Assembly (NCBI RefSeq): GCF_052216985.1
Contig: NZ_JBQOUY010000015.1
Span: forward strand, 1-61,544
DNA from: Acidaminococcus fermentans_A
Lineage (GTDB): Bacteria; Bacillota; Negativicutes; Acidaminococcales; Acidaminococcaceae
Length of the DNA stretch: 61,544 bases
Direction of reading: 5' to 3'
Under the pieces are notes generated by a model. That model was not told the origin of the DNA. It saw nothing but the letters and a program-made list of their open reading frames with translations, and made no database searches. Within the stretch, counting starts at the first letter, position 1. The number at the start of each line of letters is the position of its first letter. The position numbers and the translations under genes were made by a program. Below are positions 23,780 through 32,214 of this stretch, piece after piece.

Positions 23780-24810
23780 TTTTTCTGACCTCCTCCGAAG
23801 GATACATTCCGTACGAACCGGTCAATCATAGGAGTGACCATGTTCATCATCAGGATGGAATAGCACACGCCTTCCGTGTAGCTGCCCCGCAGACGGATCA
23901 GGGAAGTCAGGACGCCCAGTCCGATGGCATAGATGATCTTGCCCTTCTTGGTGATGGGGGAAGTGACCCAGTCAGTAGCCATGAAGAAGGCACCGATCAT
24001 CAGGCCACCGGCAAACAGATGGTACAGAGGGAAAGTGGAAGGATACCCCATCACAGCGCCGTAGATCCCAGTGAGCACGGCTACCGTGGCCAGATAGAAC
24101 ACAGGGATACGCCAGTCGATGAGCTTTTTCCAGATCAGGTACAGGCCACCCAGGACCAGAGCCGGTACGCAGGTTTCACCCAGGGAACCGCCGATGTTGC
24201 CGATGAAGAGATCGGACAGAGGAGGCAGCTGGGAAGCAGCGGCACCGCCAGCTTGCCATACTTTTTCCGTCATACGCATCACAGCCAGAGGCGTAGCGGC
24301 GGTGGTGGCATCTGCCCCGGCCGTGGCAGCCGTTACAGCAGCCGCTTTGGTAGCGGGGATGACCCAGGTGGTCATCTGCTGGGGGAAAGAAGCCAGCAGG
24401 ATGGCACGGCCGATGTGGGCCGGGTTGAAGATGTTCTTGCCCAGGCCGCCGAAGATGGCTTTGCCGATCACTACGGCGAACATGCCGCCCAGGACAGACA
24501 TGTAGCTGGGCAGGGAAGCAGGCAGGCACAGGGCCAGCAGCAGGCCGGTGAGGGCTGCGGAACCGTCCTTGACGGTATCCTTCTTCACGCCCATGACCTT
24601 ATTGGCCAGTTTTTCAAAGATAATGGCAGAAAGCACGCAGCAAACGATCACACGGACCGCATCTACGCGGAAATAATAGACAGAAGCCAGGACAGCCGGT
24701 ACCAGTGCCAGGATGACTTCCCGCATGGACTTGCTGATGGTGAGCCCACAGTGCATGTGGGGAGACGAGGAAACGAGAACCAGCGGTTTCGGTTCTTTAA
24801 TAGGTTCCAT
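23776..24810 (-). CDS. rnfD: Rnf complex subunit D, covalent FMN membrane protein
   Basis: Integral membrane subunit of 344 residues with eight to ten helices, related to NqrB. SSPHMHCGLTISKSMREVILALVPA at the start and the TTAATPLAVMRMTEK segment, with the Thr that receives FMN from ApbE, identify it. Later helices hold ATDWVTSPITKKGKIIYAIGLGVLTSLIRLRGSY-type motifs. The subunit forms much of the ion-pumping core, moving Na+ or H+; the ion cannot be told from this sequence. It lies between rnfC (26 bp upstream) and rnfG. Confidence 0.93.
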   Translation of the reverse strand: MEPIKEPKPLVLVSSSPHMHCGLTISKSMREVILALVPAVLASVYYFRVDAVRVIVCCVLSAIIFEKLANKVMGVKKDTVKDGSAALTGLLLALCLPASLPSYMSVLGGMFAVVIGKAIFGGLGKNIFNPAHIGRAILLASFPQQMTTWVIPATKAAAVTAATAGADATTAATPLAVMRMTEKVWQAGGAAASQLPPLSDLFIGNIGGSLGETCVPALVLGGLYLIWKKLIDWRIPVFYLATVAVLTGIYGAVMGYPSTFPLYHLFAGGLMIGAFFMATDWVTSPITKKGKIIYAIGLGVLTSLIRLRGSYTEGVCYSILMMNMVTPMIDRFVRNVSFGGGQKK

Positions 24811-24836
24811 AATCGATATCCAGTCCTTTCGCGAAA

Positions 24837-26204
24837 TTATTTGTCGAATTTATAGAAGGGGTTGTGACCGCCGTCACCTTTCCCTCTGATAAATTGCTTG
24901 CCCATCCGGATGTACTGCACCAGAGGAATATGGGCAGGGCATACGAAAGCACAGGAACCGCATTCGATGCAGGCATGGCAGAAGAACCGTTCCGCATCTT
25001 CCCAGTTCTGCTTCTTCACAGCCTGGACGATTTCCGTGGGTTCCAGCTTCATGGGGCAGGCATCCACACAGCGGGCGCAGTGCACGCAGGGATCCGGTTC
25101 ATGATACTGGGCAAAAGGAGAGTTGGAATTGAAGATCAAGAGACCGCTGGAACCTTTGGTGATGGGGTAATCCAGGGAGTTGACGGCAAAACCCATCATC
25201 ATCCCGCCGGAAACGATCTTGCCGGGAGCTCCTTCCAGGCCACCGGCGGCTTTTTCCACAGCGTCGCTGTAGAGGGTCCCCAGACGGACGATATAGTTCC
25301 CCGGTTTCTTCACGCCGTCACCGCTGATGGTCACGACTCTTTCGTACAGGGGGACATTGTTCTTCACAGCGCGGCAGGCTGCTACAGCAGTGCCTACGTT
25401 GTCCACGATGACGCCCACATCCGCTGGCAGGCCCCGATCAGGGCCGGTACGGCCGGTAGCGGCATAGATCAGGTGCTTTTCAGAGCCCTGAGGATATTTT
25501 TCCTTGCAGACGCAGACTTCGATGTTGGCTTCGCCAGCCACTTTCTTCTGCATCAGTTCGATGGCATCGGGTTTGTTGTCTTCGATGCCGATGACGCCTT
25601 TGGCAGCGCCGGAGGCCAGCATGAAGTACTTCAGCCCTTGGATGATCTCGTCAGCGTATTCCAGGAGGGTACGGTGATCCGCCGTGACGAAGGGTTCACA
25701 TTCGATCCCGTTCAGGAGGATCGTGTCGATGGGGCAGTGGCCTTCCTTGGGAGGAGCATACTTCACCGCCGTGGGGAAGGTGGCGCCGCCCATGCCGGCG
25801 ATCCCTTTTTCCCGCAGGACCTGACGGATCAGATCCGGGGTGATCTCTTCTTCGCTGCGGGGTTTGATATCCTCGCACAGGGTGTCCTGGCCATCATTCT
25901 TGATGACCACGCACTGGGAAATCATGCCGTTGGGCATATACCGATTTTCCAGCTTCATGACCATGCCGCTGACGCTGGCATGGATGTTGGTGCTGACGAA
26001 ACCGCCTGCTTCACCAATCACCTGTCCGATCGTGACCTTATCCCCTGGTTTCACCACCGGTTTTGCCGGAGCACCAATGTGCTGGGAAAGAGGAATGTAC
26101 ACCACGTCCGGAGCCGGGCATCTTTCGATGGCCACTTTGTCGGTCAAGGACTTGCTGGGGGGTACTTCTACACCGCCCATGAAACTTGCTTCTTGTGCAG
26201 ACAT
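24837..26204 (-). CDS. rnfC: Rnf complex subunit C, NADH-binding
   Basis: Peripheral subunit of 455 residues where NAD+ is reduced. Order seen: N-terminal barrel-sandwich-like region (HIGAPAKPVVKPGDKVTIGQVIGEAGGFVS), NADH/FMN-binding Rossmann-like region (GIAGMGGATFPTAVKY, LLNGIECEPFVTADHRTLLEYADEI), a SLBB-type segment and two [4Fe-4S] motifs (CVHCARCVDACPMKLEP and CIECGSCAFVCPAHIP). First gene of the leftward operon, behind a good promoter at 26248-26276. Rnf couples ferredoxin oxidation to NAD+ reduction and ion export, which suits an amino- or organic-acid fermenter. Confidence 0.93.
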   Translation of the reverse strand: MSAQEASFMGGVEVPPSKSLTDKVAIERCPAPDVVYIPLSQHIGAPAKPVVKPGDKVTIGQVIGEAGGFVSTNIHASVSGMVMKLENRYMPNGMISQCVVIKNDGQDTLCEDIKPRSEEEITPDLIRQVLREKGIAGMGGATFPTAVKYAPPKEGHCPIDTILLNGIECEPFVTADHRTLLEYADEIIQGLKYFMLASGAAKGVIGIEDNKPDAIELMQKKVAGEANIEVCVCKEKYPQGSEKHLIYAATGRTGPDRGLPADVGVIVDNVGTAVAACRAVKNNVPLYERVVTISGDGVKKPGNYIVRLGTLYSDAVEKAAGGLEGAPGKIVSGGMMMGFAVNSLDYPITKGSSGLLIFNSNSPFAQYHEPDPCVHCARCVDACPMKLEPTEIVQAVKKQNWEDAERFFCHACIECGSCAFVCPAHIPLVQYIRMGKQFIRGKGDGGHNPFYKFDK

Positions 26205-26247
26205 TCAGTTCACCTCTAACCTTTCATGTGTCAAACTTCAAGTAAAA

Positions 26248-26276
26248 ATTATATATTGTTAAATCACAAAAAACAA
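26248..26276 (-). promoter_or_regulatory. Promoter of the rnf operon
   Basis: Reading leftward: TTGTTT (26276-26271), 17-bp spacer, TATAAT (26253-26248), about 44 bp before rnfC. The rest of 26205-26502 is AT-rich and also holds a TATAAT at 26378-26383 that may serve the rightward radical SAM gene. Confidence 0.65.
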
Positions 26277-26502
26277 GGGGCTGAAAGGACTCTCTTAAAG
26301 GAAGCAGGCAGAATACGGGGAAAAATTTTCTTCTCAAAAAGTTTACAAAAAAACATGCAGGAGAGTGTAAAATAGTTTATAATAATGGACGTAGCCAGTG
26401 GAATTTTGTACAAATGTAAGAATTCGAGGAATCTTGTGAAAAGACTGTCTATAAGGATGTATATATTGAAGAAATTTTTACAGCATGCGGGAGGAAATGC
26501 TT

Positions 26503-27411
26503 ATGTTCGGATTGTATTTCGATGATTACGATACTCCGGTATTCCGTCCCCCCAGTGAAGCCAACAGCTTCATCCTGCGGGTGACCCGGGGGTGTGCCCA
26601 CAATACCTGTACCTTCTGTGCCATGTATAAGGACGTACAGTTCGCCCTTTGCCCCAATGAAGAGATCTCCCGACAGATCGCCTTGGCGGCCCGGTATGCC
26701 CAGGATCAGGTGAAACGGATCTTCCTGGCGGACGGGGATGCCCTGGTGCTTCCTACAGAGAAGCTGCTGAAGATCTTGGCTGTGCTCTACCAGACCTTCC
26801 CCCATCTCCAGCGGGTGACTTCTTACGCTGGACCCCGGGATATCCTGCGCAAGAGCGATGAAGAGATGCGGCGGCTCCGGGAAGCGGGGCTGAAGATGCT
26901 GTATTTCGGCCTGGAAACCGGGGACGATGCCCTCCTGGCCCGGATCAAGAAAGGCGTCACGGCGGAAGAAGCCATCGCCGCCGGACAGAAGGTGGTCCGC
27001 AGCGGTATGAAACTGTCCATGATGGTGATCGCCGGCCTGGGCGGGAAAGCGGACAGTGAGCGCCACGCCGTGGAGACAGGGAAAGCGGTGACCGCCATCC
27101 AGCCCAATATGCTCAGTGTGCTGACCCTGCGGCTGTACAAGGGGACGGAAATGCTCCGGCAGTTCGAAAATGGAGAATTTGAGCTGCTCTCCCCAGCTGG
27201 CCTGGCTCAGGAAGCCCATACCATGCTGGAAAATGTGGAGATCCGGCCAGAGAGCCATACCCTGTTCCGCAGCAACCACATTTCCAATTATGTGGCCCTG
27301 GCTGGGACGCTGCCCCAGGACAAAGGACGGCTGCTCCAGGAACTGGAAGTGTCCATCGGTAAACTTTCCAAATTGACGGATTGGGAAGTTTATACTAATA
27401 TGGAGTATTGA
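26503..27411 (+). CDS. Radical SAM protein with CX4CX2C motif
   Basis: Radical SAM enzyme of about 302 residues, function not recognised. The cluster motif is VTRGCAHNTCTFCAMYKDV, with cysteines spaced CX4CX2C instead of the usual CX3CX2C. It is followed by a TIM-barrel order typical of Elp3/HemN-like enzymes (FLADGDALVLP, RVTSYAGPRDIL, MLYFGLETGDDALL, MVIAGLGG). This spacing recurs in a group of uncharacterised Firmicutes radical SAM proteins. I prefer the ATG at 26503 (GGGAGG 9 bp upstream); in-frame ATGs at 26497 and 26485 lie too close to or before the ribosome site. Divergent from rnfC. Confidence 0.8.
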   Translation: MFGLYFDDYDTPVFRPPSEANSFILRVTRGCAHNTCTFCAMYKDVQFALCPNEEISRQIALAARYAQDQVKRIFLADGDALVLPTEKLLKILAVLYQTFPHLQRVTSYAGPRDILRKSDEEMRRLREAGLKMLYFGLETGDDALLARIKKGVTAEEAIAAGQKVVRSGMKLSMMVIAGLGGKADSERHAVETGKAVTAIQPNMLSVLTLRLYKGTEMLRQFENGEFELLSPAGLAQEAHTMLENVEIRPESHTLFRSNHISNYVALAGTLPQDKGRLLQELEVSIGKLSKLTDWEVYTNMEY

Positions 27412-27472
27412 GAATGTTTCATTTTTGCCAGATCTGACAAGATCCGTTGTTTTAGGAAAAGAGGCACCTCGT

Positions 27473-28171
27473 ATGAAACTGCATAAGTTTGTCACAGCGC
27501 TGGTCCTGGCTGTATTGGCCCTGCCCCTTTCAGTAGGCGCGGTTGCCCGCAAGGCGGCCCCTCTGAAAGTCGGGGACAAGGGCTGGAAAGTCAAGACCGT
27601 GCAGATCAAATTGAACGCCATCGGCATGAAGACCCCCCTGACCGGGAGATATACCCGGGACTTGGAGGAACAGGTACGGAACTTCCAGCGCAGCCATAAA
27701 CTGCAGGCTACAGGAAGGGTGGACGATACCACCTATTTCCGGATCCAGGAGGCGGCCTTTGAAAAAGAGGGAATCCACGGCGTGAAGGGGGAAGACGTGG
27801 TCCGGACGGCTTCCCGGTACAAGGGAGTGCCCTACAGCTTCGGCGGGACCACCCCCCGGGCCTTCGACTGCTCCGGCTACGTCCAGTACGTGTTCCGGCA
27901 GCATAAAGCCCAGCTGCCCCGGACGGCGGATCTGCAGTTCGAAAAAGGGCTCTTCGTGACCCAGCGGCAACTGAAGCCGGGGGACCTGGTGTTCTTTTCC
28001 ACCTACGAACCGGGAGCTTCCCATGTGGGGATCTATGCAGGGAACGGGTTGTTCTGGAATGCCACCTCGTCTAAAGGGGTCCGGCTGTGCAGCCTGTCCG
28101 ATGAATACTGGAAGACAAGATATTACGGTGCCAAGCGGGTCCTGGTCCCGGTACATAAATCATATCGCTAA
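27473..28171 (+). CDS. NlpC/P60 cell-wall hydrolase with peptidoglycan-binding domain
   Basis: Exported peptidoglycan endopeptidase of 232 residues: signal peptide about 1-24, a PG_binding_1 domain about 30-92 (VGDKGWKVKTVQIKLNAIG, FQRSHKLQATGRVDDTTY) and an NlpC/P60 domain about 105-230. The catalytic Cys is in FDCSGYVQYVF and the His in ASHVGIYAG; GDLVFFST is typical. It would cleave stem-peptide bonds during wall growth or division. It stands between a radical SAM gene and an AAA+ regulator and not far from ftsW/ftsI. The ATG at 27473 is followed at once by a good signal sequence; a reading from 27425 would not be. Confidence 0.9.
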   Translation: MKLHKFVTALVLAVLALPLSVGAVARKAAPLKVGDKGWKVKTVQIKLNAIGMKTPLTGRYTRDLEEQVRNFQRSHKLQATGRVDDTTYFRIQEAAFEKEGIHGVKGEDVVRTASRYKGVPYSFGGTTPRAFDCSGYVQYVFRQHKAQLPRTADLQFEKGLFVTQRQLKPGDLVFFSTYEPGASHVGIYAGNGLFWNATSSKGVRLCSLSDEYWKTRYYGAKRVLVPVHKSYR

Positions 28172-28192
28172 AGCGAATCAGGGGGTAAATCG

Positions 28193-30106
28193 ATGATTAG
28201 GGAACGACGCAATAAGGAAAAATTGACCAGCTACTACAATAAGTTCATTGACGAGGGGATTATCGATCCCAACGTCCATCCGTGGGTCGCGGAGTCCTGG
28301 CGCCGGTGTGAAGCCCGGAAGCTGAACCATGAGACCATGCCGGCCCATGGGGTGCGGCTGTCTCCTCAGGAACTGGCGAGAGCGCTGGAAGTCCATGAGG
28401 ATGTGGTGAAATATGTGGACGGGCTCTTTGAACAGAACAAGCAGTACTTCAACTCCCATAATCTAAGCATGCTGCTGGTGGATGAAGAAGGGTACGTGCT
28501 GAAGAACTATGCCCTGCCCTTCTTCCAGCGGAGCATCGAGGACATCCAGGGCATGCGGGTCCTGGAAGAAGATGTGGGGACTTCCAGCATCTGTGTGGCA
28601 CGGAGCCACGATGTCCCTTTCCTGATGTTCGGGCCGGAAATGTGGATCCGGGAAAGCCATTCCGGGGACGCTTGCTCGGCTCCTATCAACGTAGCTGGCC
28701 AGGGCCGGTACATCCTGTCCCTGTTTTCCTTGGACCAGAACGACCTGCCCTATGATATCCTCCTGAGCCTTTTGATGACCATGAAGTATTCTGTGGAGAA
28801 CTTCCTGACCATGCTGGCCTACTGGAAGGTCTGCGGGCTGATCTCCGAAGAGATCCCGGCCTCTGTATATTGGGTGAATCCCGATGGGTCCCTGCGCTAC
28901 AGCAACGCCAATGGAAAGAAGCGCATGGAGGGCAAGGAACGGCTGGATGAAGTGTTCCTGAATTATGAGCACATCCCCATCCAGAAGGGCCTTTCCGGGA
29001 AGAGCACCATCCGCAAGGAGATCACCTGGATCACCCAGGACCGGACCTATGAAGATGTGACCAGCGTCCTGCCGGTGCGGGCCGGGGGCAAGGTGGACAG
29101 CGTGGTGATCATCACCATGGCCATCGAGGATCTGAAGACCACCATCGCCCATGCCACCGGGTACAGTTCCCGGTACAGCCTTTACAGCATGGTGGGGAAT
29201 TCCAGCGAATTCCTGGCTCTCCAGCACAAGGCAGCCCGGGTGGCACGGGGAGACAACAACTTGCTGCTCCAGGGCGAACCGGGGACCGGCAAACAGCGGC
29301 TGGCCCACGGGATCCATCAGGCCAGTCCCCGGGCGGCGGCCCCTCTCATCACGGTACGGGGCCATGAAGGAGCCGAGGCGGAACTGGAAGCGGAATTCTT
29401 CGGCAGTGACGATGGAGCCGGCCATGTGACAGCAGGGGCCCTGGAATTGGCCAACGGCGGGACCCTGTTCCTGGATGAAATCGAGAAATTCCCCACCCGG
29501 CTGGAAGATGTGCTGGCCGATGCCCTGCGCAACGGAGTGCTGAACTGGGAAACCGGGACCCGGCGGAAATTCAATGTCCGGGTGATCGCCGCCTGCGATT
29601 CCAACCTGAAACGGCTGACGGACAAGGGACTGTTCTCCCGGAGCCTGTACGAACAGGTCATCGGGACGGTGATCCGGGTACCGCCCCTGCGGGAACGGGT
29701 GGAAGATGTGGAAGTGATTGCCAACCACATCCTCACGGAAATGGCAGCCCGGCACAATATGCCGGGGAAGACCCTTTCCAAAGAGGCCCTGCAGCTCCTG
29801 AACAGCTGCCAGTGGCCCGGGAATATCAAACAGCTCCAGGGAGTCATCGAACAGGCTTTCTTCCATACCTCCGGCAGCGTCATCGAGGCCTCCCATATCA
29901 AACTGCCGGGAGAACACCGGATCGAGAAATCCTGGAAGCATGATAAAGATGCCTTTGTGGCGGCCTGGAAAGCGGCCGGGGGCAATATCAGCAAGCTGGC
30001 CTTGATGCTGGATGTGAGCCGGGTGACCCTGTACCGGTATCTGAAGAAATTCAACCTGGGCCCGGAAGAGAAGAAGGCACGGGGAAAGAGAGCGAAAAAG
30101 GAATAG
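28193..30106 (+). CDS. AcoR/DhaR-like AAA+ regulator lacking the GAFTGA loop
   Basis: Transcription regulator of 637 residues. N-terminal region about 1-200 resembles the GAF sensor of AcoR/DhaR (NPNVHPWVAESWRRC-like opening, EEDVGTSSICVA), then a PAS-like part about 205-320. The AAA+ domain starts near 335 with Walker A GEPGTGKQ (Lys367) and Walker B TLFLDEIEK, PPLRERVEDVE and WPGNIKQL. A Fis-type helix-turn-helix (GNISKLALMLDVSRVTLYRYLKKF) closes it. The stretch where sigma-54 activators have GAFTGA reads SDDGAGHVTAGALELANGG, so the sigma-54 contact loop is absent, as in TyrR-like regulators. It may work with sigma-70. Target genes are unknown. Confidence 0.82.
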   Translation: MIRERRNKEKLTSYYNKFIDEGIIDPNVHPWVAESWRRCEARKLNHETMPAHGVRLSPQELARALEVHEDVVKYVDGLFEQNKQYFNSHNLSMLLVDEEGYVLKNYALPFFQRSIEDIQGMRVLEEDVGTSSICVARSHDVPFLMFGPEMWIRESHSGDACSAPINVAGQGRYILSLFSLDQNDLPYDILLSLLMTMKYSVENFLTMLAYWKVCGLISEEIPASVYWVNPDGSLRYSNANGKKRMEGKERLDEVFLNYEHIPIQKGLSGKSTIRKEITWITQDRTYEDVTSVLPVRAGGKVDSVVIITMAIEDLKTTIAHATGYSSRYSLYSMVGNSSEFLALQHKAARVARGDNNLLLQGEPGTGKQRLAHGIHQASPRAAAPLITVRGHEGAEAELEAEFFGSDDGAGHVTAGALELANGGTLFLDEIEKFPTRLEDVLADALRNGVLNWETGTRRKFNVRVIAACDSNLKRLTDKGLFSRSLYEQVIGTVIRVPPLRERVEDVEVIANHILTEMAARHNMPGKTLSKEALQLLNSCQWPGNIKQLQGVIEQAFFHTSGSVIEASHIKLPGEHRIEKSWKHDKDAFVAAWKAAGGNISKLALMLDVSRVTLYRYLKKFNLGPEEKKARGKRAKKE

Positions 30107-30112
30107 ACGGAC

Positions 30113-30331
30113 GGCTGTTGCATGGGCAACAGCCCCGTCATACGTCATAGGTCATACGCCGATGGAAGCGAAGCCAGCTTTGCTGGCTCTGGATTTGAGA
30201 AAATCAATTGATGTATGAAATAGGTTTTGAAGTTCCAAAATCAATTTGTGAAAATTGATTTCTAAAAGCGTATGACGAATGACGACTGACGTATGACGAA
30301 GGGTGTGTTACACAAAACGTGCAACACACCC
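30113..30331. repeat. GTCATAC-heptad element (second sequence family)
   Basis: Hairpin GGCTGTTGC/GCAACAGCC (30113-30134), heptads GTCATAC, GTCATAG, GTCATAC (30137-30157), a core of about 110 bp with AGCCAGC-TTT-GCTGGCT (30172-30188) and AAATCAATTT/AAAATTGATTT (30238-30261), inverted heptads GTATGAC, GAATGAC, GACTGAC, GTATGAC (30270-30297), and hairpin GGGTGTGTT.../...AACACACCC (30301-30331). Same order of parts as the GGTCTCG elements but with unrelated heptad and core sequence. It fills the gap between the AAA+ regulator and trmB. Confidence 0.8.
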
Positions 30332-30359
30332 TCTTATTCAGACGATAAGGAGAAATTGC

Positions 30360-31001
30360 ATGCGTTTACGAAAGAAACCCTGGATCCCCCAGGCACTGGA
30401 AGAGTATCGGGGAAAAGAACTGCTGGAAGATGGGTTGGAACAGTATAAGGGGCAATGGTCCCAACTGGTCCTGGGCGGCCGGCCGGTCCAGCTGGAAATC
30501 GGCTGCGGCAAAGGGCAGTTTCTTGCGGCCATGAGCGGCCTCCATCCGGAAATCGGCTACCTGGGCATCGAGACCCAGCGGGAGGTCTGCTATTATGCGG
30601 TGAAGAAGCTCCGGGAAGGGGAGATCCCTAATGCCCGGATCGTCCATGCCGATGCCGCCCATCTGCTGGAATGGTTCGCCCCCGGGGAAGTGGATCAGAT
30701 TTATTTGAATTTCAGCGATCCCTGGCCCAAAGCCCGCCATGCCAAACGGCGGCTCACCTACCGGACCTTCCTGGCCCAGTACAAAGAAATCCTGAAGTCC
30801 GGCGGCCATCTCCGCTTCAAGACGGACAATGATGATCTATTCGCCTTTTCTGTAGAGGAGTTCAAAGAATTCGGCCTGGAAATCGCAGCACTCACTACGG
30901 ATCTCCACCATACGGACATCCTCAATGAGGCCCAGACCGAATATGAGCAGAAGTTCAGTGCCCGGGGCAAGAACATCAATTTCTGCGAAGTGGTTTTTTA
31001 A
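30360..31001 (+). CDS. trmB: tRNA (guanine-N7-)-methyltransferase
   Basis: SAM-dependent enzyme of 213 residues that methylates G46 in tRNA variable loops. Motif I LEIGCGKGQFLAAM, IETQREVCYYAVKK, and the family signature NFSDPWPKARHAKRRLTYRTFL are present, as is FKTDNDDLFAFSVEEF. Start at ATG 30360 with AAGGAG upstream. It is the first gene after a repeat element and is followed 16 bp later by ftsW. Confidence 0.94.
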   Translation: MRLRKKPWIPQALEEYRGKELLEDGLEQYKGQWSQLVLGGRPVQLEIGCGKGQFLAAMSGLHPEIGYLGIETQREVCYYAVKKLREGEIPNARIVHADAAHLLEWFAPGEVDQIYLNFSDPWPKARHAKRRLTYRTFLAQYKEILKSGGHLRFKTDNDDLFAFSVEEFKEFGLEIAALTTDLHHTDILNEAQTEYEQKFSARGKNINFCEVVF

Positions 31002-31017
31002 AGGACCGAGGCAAAGC

Positions 31018-32214
31018 ATGGGAAAACGGTTTTTAATCCTCTGGGCGAATCCTAGGGACGCCCTGGTCAGCCTGGTATATGTGCTGATGATCGTGGGGGG
31101 CGAGAACATCTTCAGTGCCAGCTTTGTGGCGGCCCAGGATATGTTCGGCAATGGGTATCACTACCTGATCCGCTACTGGGCCTTTGGGCTGCTGGGCCTA
31201 GTGTTGATGCACACTATCGGAAGGAAAGGGGATTACCACAAGATCTTCCCGTATGTCCAGCGGATCTGTGTGTTTTTGATTGGGCTCCTGCTCTTTGTGG
31301 ATGGCTATGGGAAAACCCTCAAAGGGGCCCAGCGCTGGCTGATCCTGGGTCCGCTCTCCTTCCAGCCGTCCGAACTGGTAAAACTGGCGGTGATCCTCCT
31401 GGGAGCCAATTATCTGGGCCGTCTGATGGAAGAGGGGAAACGGCCCCATCTGCTCCGGAAGGGCACCTGCCTGGCCTTCCTGGAAGCGGCCTTCATGTCC
31501 TTTTTGGTGCTGGTTCAGCCGGATATGGGCACCGCCGCCATCATCCTGTCCTTGATGATCGTCCTGTATGTGGTGGCCGGGCTCCCCTACCGGGAGATTT
31601 TCGCTCTCCTGGCTTCGGGGGCTGCCCTGGCCACGGTTGCCGTCATCCAGGCCCCTTATCGGCTGAAACGGGTCCTGGTCTGGATCAATCCCTATTCGGA
31701 TCCCCAGGGGAACGGCTATCAAGCCGTCCAGTCCTTTACGGCCATCGGCAGCGGAGGGATCAGCGGCATGGGCCATGGTATGGGCTCCAGCAAGTTCTTC
31801 TACCTTCCCGAAGCCCATACGGACTTCGCCTTTGCGGTTTTCTGCCAGGAATGGGGATTCCTGGGAGCCCTGCTGATGCTCCTGGTATTTATCATCATGG
31901 GGCTGGCCCTGTACCGGATCGGGAAGGAGACCCAGGACCGGCGGGGCTTTTTGCTGGTCAGCGGGATCAACTTCCTGGTGGTGGGCCAGGCCATTGCCAA
32001 CATGGCCATGGTCTGCGGCATTCTGCCGGTAATCGGGGTCCCGCTGCCCTTCATCAGCTACGGGGGTACGTCTCTCTTGATTACCCAGGCTGCCATCGGT
32101 CTGGTGCTTTCTGTCTGCCGGCTGGAAAAAAAAGGCAGGGAAAGGGCGGAAGCCCCGCAGGGACCTATCCGGTTCCAGTCTGAAAGAAAAGGACCAGGGA
32201 GGTGGCGTCCTTGA
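31018..32214 (+). CDS. ftsW: FtsW/RodA/SpoVE-family peptidoglycan polymerase
   Basis: SEDS-family glycosyltransferase of 398 residues with about ten membrane helices. Family stretches are visible: FQPSELVKLAVILLGANYL, VQPDMGTAAIILSLMIVLY, GNGYQAVQSFTAIGSGGISGMGHGMGSSKFFYLPEAHTDFAFAVFCQEWGF, and LPFISYGGTSLL. SEDS proteins polymerise lipid II together with a class B penicillin-binding protein, here encoded immediately downstream, so this is probably the septal FtsW. A RodA role is less likely because of that pairing. GAGGCAAAGC precedes the start; the end overlaps the PBP start. Confidence 0.88.
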   Translation: MGKRFLILWANPRDALVSLVYVLMIVGGENIFSASFVAAQDMFGNGYHYLIRYWAFGLLGLVLMHTIGRKGDYHKIFPYVQRICVFLIGLLLFVDGYGKTLKGAQRWLILGPLSFQPSELVKLAVILLGANYLGRLMEEGKRPHLLRKGTCLAFLEAAFMSFLVLVQPDMGTAAIILSLMIVLYVVAGLPYREIFALLASGAALATVAVIQAPYRLKRVLVWINPYSDPQGNGYQAVQSFTAIGSGGISGMGHGMGSSKFFYLPEAHTDFAFAVFCQEWGFLGALLMLLVFIIMGLALYRIGKETQDRRGFLLVSGINFLVVGQAIANMAMVCGILPVIGVPLPFISYGGTSLLITQAAIGLVLSVCRLEKKGRERAEAPQGPIRFQSERKGPGRWRP

